DNA of 9,366 nt from an uncultured Lactobacillus sp. (GTDB lineage: Bacteria; Bacillota; Bacilli; Lactobacillales; Lactobacillaceae), in assembly GCA_945281075.1 (NCBI GenBank), contig CALYQE010000075.1, positions 1 to 9,366 of the forward strand, read 5' to 3'. The notes under the pieces were generated by a model. It ran no database searches and was not told the DNA's origin. It worked only from the letters and a program-made list of their open reading frames with translations. A program made the position numbers and the translations under genes. Within the stretch, counting starts at the first letter, position 1. The number at the start of each line of letters is the position of its first letter. Of this stretch, positions 1 through 5,107 are shown piece after piece.

Positions 1-125
1 AATTATAACATGGTGCAGCTTCAGTAGATTTTGTTACCGGTATCTAATTAAAGCATTAGTTTTTTGGCAGTATTGAAAAAATGTTAAGCATCTTGGAATG
101 CAGATAGATTTAAATTTAAAGTTAG

Positions 126-1118
126 TTATGTGGTTTTTCTTTTAATTAGTGAAATCGGAATAGTAAACTTATGTTCTAAAATATTTTCATGCTTAAGGAG
201 CTTTAAAAGATTAGAGCAAGAAACTTTAGCAATTTCTGAAGTATTTTGGCGAATTGTTGATAACTGCAATTTCTTGGCAATTGGTGCATCATCAAAACCT
301 ACTATACTAAGTTTATCAGGAACATTAAATCCCTCTTCAATTGCTATTTGATAGATATAACTTGCTACATTATCATTAATTGCAAAAATGCCTAATTTTC
401 TGTGTTTACTCCAAAGCACTGTTAGTTGAGTTAATATTGCTTTTTTTGCTAAATAAATTTCATCTGAATTAGTATTGGTACTAATAATGGTTGGATTAGA
501 TATACCGCGGCTTTGTGCAGTTTCAGTAAAGCCTTTAATACGACTTTCATTGCTTGAAAATTCATTATCTTTATTAGTTAACATAATTGGGAAGCAATTT
601 TTGTCAATTAAATGATTAGTTGCTAAGACAGCACCTGTGTAGTTATCTGAAGAGGCTGTAATTATGTTGTTGTTAAGTTTGGGGGAACGATCAATGAAAA
701 CCGTTGGCAGATCAACTTGCTCCTTTCTAATTACATTTTGCGTAGAAATAACAACTAATCCGTCAACCATATGATTACTTAATTTCGAAATATATTTTTC
801 TTCAAGGCCGGCATTTCTTTCTGTATTACAAACTATGGTTAAATAGTCTTTTTTGAAAAAATACTGCTCACATTTTTTTACTATTGAAGCATAGTAAGAG
901 TTAGTAATATCTGGAACTAGAATGCCAATTATTGCTAATCTGCCTTTGCGCATCCCCTTAGCAATTATATTTTGTGAATAATTATTTTCTTTAGCAATTC
1001 TAATAATCTTTTTCCTAGTAGTTTCAGAAAAGCGTCCAGTATTATTTAAAACTCTTGAAACCGTTGAAACTGAAAAGCCGCTTAACCGGGCAATGTCTTT
1101 TATTGAAGTTACTGACAT
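126..1118 (-). CDS. LacI-family transcriptional repressor
   Basis: This is a DNA-binding sugar-responsive regulator of 330 aa, the normal length for the family. Residues 5-26 form the typical LacI helix-turn-helix (IKDIARLSGFSVSTVSRVLNN). Residues about 47-60 are the hinge (AKGMRKG), and from about residue 62 (AIIGILVPDITNSYY) a periplasmic-binding-protein-like effector domain runs to the end, with the family signature GFDDAPIA (274-281) and STIRQ (287-291). The hinge residue that is usually the minor-groove-intercalating Leu (ARSL/ARGL) appears to be Met56. The ATG is preceded by AAGGTC (plus strand 1126-1131) at 7 nt. The gene is divergent from the transaldolase/PTS operon, so it most likely represses that operon and perhaps itself. 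The effector is unknown; a phosphorylated or free sugar taken up by the adjacent PTS is the inference. No clear terminator is visible in the 125 bases beyond its stop codon. Confidence 0.95.
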   Translation of the reverse strand: MSVTSIKDIARLSGFSVSTVSRVLNNTGRFSETTRKKIIRIAKENNYSQNIIAKGMRKGRLAIIGILVPDITNSYYASIVKKCEQYFFKKDYLTIVCNTERNAGLEEKYISKLSNHMVDGLVVISTQNVIRKEQVDLPTVFIDRSPKLNNNIITASSDNYTGAVLATNHLIDKNCFPIMLTNKDNEFSSNESRIKGFTETAQSRGISNPTIISTNTNSDEIYLAKKAILTQLTVLWSKHRKLGIFAINDNVASYIYQIAIEEGFNVPDKLSIVGFDDAPIAKKLQLSTIRQNTSEIAKVSCSNLLKLLKHENILEHKFTIPISLIKRKTT

Positions 1119-1175
1119 AGTATGTGACCTTATTAATTTTATTTTTTATTTTATACTTTACATCTTGCAAACAAC

Positions 1176-1203
1176 ATTATACAATAAAAATGTAATTCGT
1201 GAA
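1176..1203 (-). promoter_or_regulatory. Probable promoter of the LacI-family gene
   Basis: Read on the minus strand there is a perfect TATAAT (plus 1176-1181). A partial -35 TTCACG (plus 1198-1203, 4 of 6 matches to TTGACA) lies 16 nt upstream. The start of transcription would lie about 50 nt before the repressor ATG. The -35 overlaps the cre/LacI-like palindrome at 1200-1213, so a bound protein there should block this promoter. Confidence 0.5.
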
Positions 1204-1213
1204 AACGGTTGCA
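1200..1213. promoter_or_regulatory. cre-like / LacI-family operator (site 1)
   Basis: TGAAAACGGTTGCA fits the catabolite-responsive-element consensus TGNAANCGNWWNCA at every defined position. CcpA is itself a LacI-family protein, so the site could be bound by CcpA, by the repressor at 126-1118, or by both. It overlaps the -35 of the minus-strand repressor gene and lies about 110 bp before the transaldolase start. Its central CG (1206-1207) is 64 bp from the central CG of site 2, close to six helical turns, which would put both sites on one face of the DNA. Confidence 0.6.
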
Positions 1214-1223
1214 TAAATTGCAA

Positions 1224-1239
1224 TTAAGCTCCAGCTTAA
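1224..1239. repeat. Perfect 7+7 inverted repeat between the divergent promoters
   Basis: TTAAGCT-CC-AGCTTAA is a perfect palindrome with a 2-nt centre. It has no central CG and does not resemble the two LacI-type sites flanking it. It covers the likely -35/spacer area of the forward operon. It is too tightly spaced to form a useful RNA hairpin, so a protein-binding site is the more plausible reading. The cognate regulator is unknown. Confidence 0.5.
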
Positions 1240-1251
1240 AGGGCTTATATT
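1224..1251 (+). promoter_or_regulatory. Possible promoter of the transaldolase-PTS operon
   Basis: TATATT (1246-1251) is a 5-of-6 match to a -10 box, with a weak TTAAGC (1224-1229) 16 nt upstream as the best available -35. The transcription start would fall near 1258, placing the 1261-1280 operator directly over the start region and leaving a leader of about 58 nt. The weak -35 would be consistent with a promoter needing activation, or the true promoter may be elsewhere in this gap. Confidence 0.3.
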
Positions 1252-1260
1252 TTTTGCTAT

Positions 1261-1280
1261 TTGCGCAAACGTTACCGCAA
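1261..1280. promoter_or_regulatory. LacI-type operator palindrome (site 2)
   Basis: The 20-bp segment has 5-nt arms TTGCG/CGCAA around the central AACGTT, with 8 of 10 pairs matching and mismatches only at the CA/AC steps. A CG-centred palindrome of this kind is typical for LacI-family regulators. It lies between the possible -10 (1246-1251) and the ribosome binding site (AGGAGG 1303-1308) of the transaldolase gene, a normal place for a repressor. It is the best candidate operator for the adjacent divergent LacI-family protein. Confidence 0.6.
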
Positions 1281-1315
1281 CTTGCAATAATAATTTTACT
1301 ATAGGAGGAGAAGTT

Positions 1316-2032
1316 ATGAAAGTTAGTGATTTAAAGATCAAAGTATATGCTGATGGTGCAGTCATTGATGATATGGTAAAGGCTAAAGAAAGTGGGGTTG
1401 TTAAGGGATTTACGACTAATCCATCTTTAATGAAAAAAGCAGGTATAAAAGATTATATAGATTTTGCAAGGGAAGCTTTAGCTAAAGTATCAGGAATGCC
1501 GATTTCTTTTGAAGTATTTGCTGATGATTTTGACACTATGGAAAAAGAAGCTAAAAAAATTTCATCACTTGGCGATAACGTTTTCGTAAAAATACCAATT
1601 ACTAATACTAAAGGTGATTCCTCGGTTCCATTAATAAAAAAGCTTTCTGCTGAGGATATTAAAGTTAATGTAACGGCGGTATTTACACTTCAACAAGTAA
1701 AAGATATTCTGGCTGTTTTACAGCCTGGGTCAAATAATATTATTTCAATTTTTGCTGGCCGATTAGCGGATATTGGAATAAACCCAACACCTTTAATGAA
1801 AAGAGCAGCTGAGCTTTGTCATAAAAATGAAAACTGTTGGCTTCTTTGGGCAAGTTGCCGTGAAGTAATCAATGTTTTTCAAGCTGACAATTGTGGGTGC
1901 GATATTATTACGTGTACTTCCCCTGTAATTGAAAAGTTTCCATTAATTGGCACAAAGCCAGAAGAACGTTCATTGCAAACAGTTCAAGACTTTAACAGGG
2001 ATGTTAGGACACTTGGATTCTCAATTTTATAA
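1316..2032 (+). CDS. Transaldolase-family (TalB/FSA superfamily) Schiff-base aldolase
   Basis: This is a 238-aa TIM-barrel enzyme of the small transaldolase / fructose-6-phosphate aldolase group, slightly longer than the usual 214-220 aa. Visible hallmarks are the TTNPS motif at 33-37, the Schiff-base lysine in VKIP (Lys92), FAGR (146-149) and ASCRE (179-183). By my manual alignment with E. coli FSA and TalB, the residue equal to FSA Gln59/TalB Glu96 is Glu66. The residue equal to FSA Tyr131/TalB Phe178 is Phe146. Both match the transaldolase state, which favours C3-unit (dihydroxyacetone) transfer between sugar phosphates over free F6P cleavage. The ATG follows AGGAGG at 7 nt. It is the first gene of the operon and lies 30 nt before the permease, so it probably processes the phosphorylated import product or its downstream intermediates in the cytoplasm. 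The exact substrate is unknown. Confidence 0.85.
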   Translation: MKVSDLKIKVYADGAVIDDMVKAKESGVVKGFTTNPSLMKKAGIKDYIDFAREALAKVSGMPISFEVFADDFDTMEKEAKKISSLGDNVFVKIPITNTKGDSSVPLIKKLSAEDIKVNVTAVFTLQQVKDILAVLQPGSNNIISIFAGRLADIGINPTPLMKRAAELCHKNENCWLLWASCREVINVFQADNCGCDIITCTSPVIEKFPLIGTKPEERSLQTVQDFNRDVRTLGFSIL

Positions 2033-2062
2033 TTTTAAATTCAGAAAGTTGAGGCTTAAAAA

Positions 2063-3736
2063 ATGTTTTTATCAGCGTTATTAGTAGCCATTCTTGCTAC
2101 TATTTCACAGTGGTGGTTTTTTGCACCGGTAACTAGATGTCTAACTTATCCTTTAACAACGGGACTATTAGTCGGGGTGTTTATGGGTAACCCTATGTTA
2201 GGGATGCTTTCTGGTGCTACTATTCAACTGGTCTATTTGGGCTGGATTAATACTGGTGGCGTCATGCCGAGCAACACCATGGTTGCTGGTATTTTTGGAA
2301 CTGCTTTAACCATTTTATCGGGTGCTAGTCCTAAATTAGCTGTGACTTTTGCAGTACCATTTTCTCTTATTGGACTTTTAATGGTTGAAATTTATCAAAG
2401 CGTTAACTCTTTTTGGGTTCACCGTGCAGATGCTGAGCTAGCAAAAGGTAATGTAAAGGCAATAAGATTTTTAAATTATATTCCTTCTTTAATTGTTGCA
2501 ATAATTGTATATGGCATTCCGGCATTTTGCTTAGTATTCTTTGGTCGAAGTTGGGCACAAGGAATGCTCAATATAATCCCAAAAAGTTTGACTACGGCTT
2601 TAGAAGTTGTTGGAGCCTTAATGCCAGCTTTAGGTATTGCAATGCTGTTAAATTATTTAGGTAAGAAATCATTGATTCCATATTTCTTTATTGGTTTTTT
2701 CTTAACTGCATATCTGAAATTGCAAATAATGGCAATAGCTATATTTGCAGGACTGCTTGCCTATTTGCTTTATATTAATCAAAAAACTAATACAACGAAT
2801 GTTGAAACTACAAAGAAGAAAGTACGAAGACTAACTCTTCAAAATAGAAGTGGTGAGCAAGAAGACGATAGTAAAGCTGCAAAACAAAGAACAAATATAG
2901 CTCAAAATATTTCTCCTTTGAATTATCAAATTAAATTAACTCATGGTGATTTAGTAAAAACCTGGCTATGGGAACAGTCAGATGAAGCCGCATATAATTA
3001 TGAGCGGTTACAAGCATTGGGCTTAACTAACATGATGATTTATCCTATTAAAAAATTATATCCTAAAGAAAGACAGGCTGATGAATTAAAGAAATACATG
3101 GTATTTTTTAACACGGAACCACATATGATTGGCCCAGTTATTCATGGTATAGCACTTTCAATGGAGGAGGCTCGTGCTAATGGTGCTGATGTTAGTGCGG
3201 AGGACATTAATGGTGTTAGAACCGGATTAATGGGTCCAGCTGCTGGTATTGGTGATACAGTTCAACAAGGTATTATTTTCCCAATACTTGCAAGCATTGG
3301 TGCAACTATGGCGTTGGATCACAATTACTTTGGTCCTATTATGTTTACTTTCGTTTTTGAATTAATCATTTACACCATTGGATATTGGATGTTTATATAT
3401 GGTTATAGGAAAGGCAAAGCTTCAGTTGTTTCTATTTTAAAAAGCGGCTTACTTGACAAAGTAACTAATGCATTCTCTATAGTTGGTCTAATGGTTGTTG
3501 GGACAATGGCGGCTACGAGAGTAACTATTAAAACCCCCTTAGTTTGGCATGTTGGGCAAAGTGTAATTAAACTGCAAGCTTTATTTAATCAGTTAGCACC
3601 AAGCCTGATTCCATTATTAGCTACATTATTAGTATGGTGGCTTTTAAGAAAAAAAGTTAATGCAAGTATCATTGTAGTTGGAATATTCGTAATTGGAATT
3701 CTATGTTCTTATCTCGGAATATTAGCTGTCATTTAA
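2063..3736 (+). CDS. PTS mannose/sorbose-family permease, fused IIC-IID
   Basis: This membrane protein forms the translocation channel of a mannose-class PTS. Residues 1-240 are a full IIC domain: hydrophobic, opening with MFLSALLVAILATISQWW, with GNPMLGMLSGATIQLVYLG at 42-60. Residues 241-290 are a polar, Lys/Arg/Glu/Gln-rich linker without membrane character. Residues 291-557 are a IID domain starting KLTHGDLVKTW, with the family motif GLMGPAAGIGD at 388-398 and hydrophobic C-terminal segments. IIC and IID are usually two proteins of about 250 and 270-300 aa. Here they are one continuous frame with no internal Met in or near the linker, so this is a genuine fusion rather than an overlooked start. 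The ATG has GAGG (2051-2054) at 8 nt. It works with the IIA and IIB encoded immediately downstream. Sorbose-, mannose- and amino-sugar-type substrates are all possible. Confidence 0.92.
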   Translation: MFLSALLVAILATISQWWFFAPVTRCLTYPLTTGLLVGVFMGNPMLGMLSGATIQLVYLGWINTGGVMPSNTMVAGIFGTALTILSGASPKLAVTFAVPFSLIGLLMVEIYQSVNSFWVHRADAELAKGNVKAIRFLNYIPSLIVAIIVYGIPAFCLVFFGRSWAQGMLNIIPKSLTTALEVVGALMPALGIAMLLNYLGKKSLIPYFFIGFFLTAYLKLQIMAIAIFAGLLAYLLYINQKTNTTNVETTKKKVRRLTLQNRSGEQEDDSKAAKQRTNIAQNISPLNYQIKLTHGDLVKTWLWEQSDEAAYNYERLQALGLTNMMIYPIKKLYPKERQADELKKYMVFFNTEPHMIGPVIHGIALSMEEARANGADVSAEDINGVRTGLMGPAAGIGDTVQQGIIFPILASIGATMALDHNYFGPIMFTFVFELIIYTIGYWMFIYGYRKGKASVVSILKSGLLDKVTNAFSIVGLMVVGTMAATRVTIKTPLVWHVGQSVIKLQALFNQLAPSLIPLLATLLVWWLLRKKVNASIIVVGIFVIGILCSYLGILAVI

Positions 3737-3749
3737 AGGAGGGTCTAAT

Positions 3750-4178
3750 TTGATACAAGTTATTTTAGCTAGTCACGGAGACTTTTGCTTAGGTATTAAG
3801 CAAACGGTAGAAATGATTGCTGGATCAGCTGATGATCTCAAAACAATATCGTTTAGACCAGGACAAAGTCCTGAAGATTATACAGAAAAGTTTAGTCAAA
3901 TTTTAGAAGATACGAGTAAACAGCCAACATTAATTTTAACTGATTTAAAGGGTGGAACACCATTTAACACTGCTATGCTTTTAAAGCAAAGTCACAATTT
4001 AGAAATTGTGACTGGAGTAAATGTTCCGATGCTACTGAGTATCATCACTTTAAGAACTGAGAATAGTTCAATTGATGAATTAATCAGTGCTGCACTGACT
4101 AAAGAAAATTGGGGTATTGAAAATAGTAAATTAGGAGGTCTACATCATGCAAAACTTAGTCTTAACGAGAATAGATGA
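3750..4178 (+). CDS. PTS mannose-family EIIA component
   Basis: This cytoplasmic phosphocarrier of 142 aa accepts phosphate from HPr on His9 (ILASHGD) and passes it to the IIB encoded next. The fold signature LTDLKGGTPFNTA lies at about residues 73-85. The start is TTG, preceded by AAAGGAGGG (3735-3743) at 6 nt. The next in-frame ATG is at residue 22, after the catalytic His, so the TTG is needed for function. It begins 13 nt after the IICD stop codon. Its last 32 nt overlap the IIB gene in another frame, and the IIB ribosome binding site lies inside this gene, a layout expected to couple translation. Confidence 0.93.
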   Translation: MIQVILASHGDFCLGIKQTVEMIAGSADDLKTISFRPGQSPEDYTEKFSQILEDTSKQPTLILTDLKGGTPFNTAMLLKQSHNLEIVTGVNVPMLLSIITLRTENSSIDELISAALTKENWGIENSKLGGLHHAKLSLNENR

Positions 4179-4632
4179 TCGTTTGATTCATGGTCAAGTA
4201 ATGACAAAATGGCTTAAGGAAACTGGAGCGGAAAATGTCGTTATTATTGATGATGCAACATCTAAAAATGAATTTGTGATTAATGTTTTTGAGCAAGCAA
4301 TACCTGAAGATATTGGTATAGGAGTGTTTAATAAAGAAGATGGGGTTAAGTTCTTTTCCCAACCATTGGAAGCACCAACAATGATTTTAGTTAAGGTTCC
4401 AGAAACGATTGAGTATTTGATTAATCATGGAGTTGATATTAAGGACTTGGATTTGGGCGGAATGGGTGCAAAAGATGGCCGTAGTACGTTATATCAGTAT
4501 ATTTCTACTAGTCATGAAGAAGACCAATGTTTTTATCGATTGCTAGATAAAGGAATGAATGTTTATGTTCAAATTGTTCCACAAAATGAAAAGCAACCAA
4601 TAAAACCTTTACTAGATAAGAAAGAGAGCTAA
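4147..4632 (+). CDS. PTS mannose/sorbose-family EIIB component
   Basis: This 161-aa protein has the classical mannose-class IIB opening LTRIDDRLIHGQVMTKW, with the phosphorylated histidine at His15 (RLIHGQV). It receives phosphate from the upstream IIA and transfers it to the sugar as the sugar crosses the IICD permease. LDLGGMGAKDGR (about 100-111) resembles the conserved mid-domain motif of this family. The ATG is preceded by AGGAGG (about 4133-4138) within the IIA gene. Length is typical. It is the last gene of operon 1. The order tal-IICD-IIA-IIB has all PTS parts but no dedicated isomerase, kinase or dehydrogenase. Confidence 0.94.
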   Translation: MQNLVLTRIDDRLIHGQVMTKWLKETGAENVVIIDDATSKNEFVINVFEQAIPEDIGIGVFNKEDGVKFFSQPLEAPTMILVKVPETIEYLINHGVDIKDLDLGGMGAKDGRSTLYQYISTSHEEDQCFYRLLDKGMNVYVQIVPQNEKQPIKPLLDKKES

Positions 4633-4658
4633 TGAGTTTATTTAAAAAAGCTTAAACT

Positions 4659-4688
4659 TTGATATTAACCCATCTAATTGAATATCAA
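4659..4688 (+). terminator. Weak inverted repeat just after IIB
   Basis: TTGATATT (4659-4666) and AATATCAA (4681-4688) are perfect 8-nt arms with a 14-nt loop, followed by TTTT. It lies 27 nt after the IIB stop codon, where a terminator would be expected. The stem has only one G or C per arm and the T run is short, so termination would be inefficient. Confidence 0.25.
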
Positions 4689-4751
4689 TTTTAAAGATAT
4701 GATAATTGTGCATTATTGATTTAGTGAGTAAGCTTATAAGGCTGTTTTAGT

Positions 4752-4786
4752 AAAATGCTTTATTTAGGTATTGAATAAAGCATTTT
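4752..4786. terminator. 13-bp perfect hairpin, possible bidirectional terminator
   Basis: AAAATGCTTTATT (4752-4764) and AATAAAGCATTTT (4774-4786) pair perfectly around a 9-nt loop. The A-rich and T-rich ends of the arms give a U-tract-like exit on either strand. It lacks a long T run beyond the stem (GATTTTAC follows), and the stem has only two G-C pairs. It may end operon 1 at about 120 nt after IIB. Confidence 0.5.
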
Positions 4787-4937
4787 GATTTTACATTGTT
4801 ATGTATTTTTGCCAAGAAAAAGCCAACAAAAGCATTTTAGAATTGCCTAAAGTAGTTTTTTATGAAGCGCCAAAGTGTGGACGTATTGCCCCCTTTTAGT
4901 GATGTATGTGTTGTATTAGAAATTAAATATTAGAGGT

Positions 4938-4975
4938 AAAAGTAGCAGTTTGGATAAAACGGCTACTTTTTGTTT
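4938..4975 (+). terminator. Rho-independent terminator
   Basis: AAAAGTAGC (4938-4946) pairs with GCTACTTTT (4962-4970). After one A/G mismatch the stem continues with GTTT/AAAC (4948-4951, 4957-4960) closing a 5-nt loop GGATA. The stem runs into TTTTTGTTT. This is the strongest terminator in the window. It lies about 300 nt after IIB and 95 nt before the cre site of locus 2, and should insulate the two operons. Confidence 0.8.
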
Positions 4976-5048
4976 ACTTAATTTTCCATAAAAATAGTGA
5001 AGCACAAGTGAAAAGTTGAACATAACATAATTTGGACTTAAAGTGCAA

Positions 5049-5075
5049 TTCTCAGAAAATGTAAGCGATTATAAT
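5049..5075 (+). promoter_or_regulatory. Promoter of the PRD regulator / locus 2 operon
   Basis: A perfect TATAAT lies at 5070-5075. The best -35 is TTCTCA (5049-5054, 4 of 6) with a short 15-nt spacer. Transcription would begin near 5082, leaving a leader of about 26 nt that contains the ribosome binding site GAGGGGGTG (5092-5100). The poor -35 suggests a weak or activator-dependent promoter. It is overlapped by the cre site. Confidence 0.5.
5060..5073 (+). promoter_or_regulatory. Catabolite-responsive element (cre), CcpA site
   Basis: TGTAAGCGATTATA matches the cre consensus TGNAANCGNWWNCA except for T in place of the penultimate C. It overlaps the -10 box at 5070-5075, a position where CcpA binding blocks RNA polymerase. 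This predicts glucose repression of the regulator and, through co-transcription, of the galactitol-family PTS genes behind it. Confidence 0.7.
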
Positions 5076-5107
5076 TGAACTTAACAGTAGAGAGGGGGTG
5101 AAGTACA

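Larger units (their letters stand above)
4633..5107. other. 475-bp intergenic region between the two PTS loci
   Basis: No convincing gene is present. The region holds, in order, a weak inverted repeat (4659-4688), a perfect 13-bp AT-rich hairpin (4752-4786), a tiny open frame without a ribosome binding site (4801-4899), a strong terminator (4938-4975), and the cre/promoter pair of the downstream regulator gene. The length and the stacked hairpins may mean that a gene or insertion once lay here, but no recognisable remnant is left. Confidence 0.6.

Noticed and set aside
66..110. Possible terminator for the LacI-family gene (GCAT/ATGC around 88-101, minus strand, with a T run beyond).
   Set aside because: The stem is only 4 bp with non-pairing flanks; too weak to call.
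1..125. Possible C-terminal remnant of an upstream gene (a short frame reading HGAASVDFVTGI then stop at 48-50).
   Set aside because: There is a stop codon at 6-8 in the same frame and only about a dozen residues; this is not enough to call a gene or pseudogene.
4801..4899. A 32-codon open frame (starting MYFCQEKANKS) in the intergenic gap.
   Set aside because: It has no ribosome binding site and no family resemblance I can name. It could be a remnant, but chance is as likely in a region of this length.
5016..5044. TTGAAC (5016-5021) with TTAAAG as an alternative promoter for locus 2.
   Set aside because: The -10 is poor, whereas a perfect TATAAT lies 30 bp further downstream overlapping the cre site.
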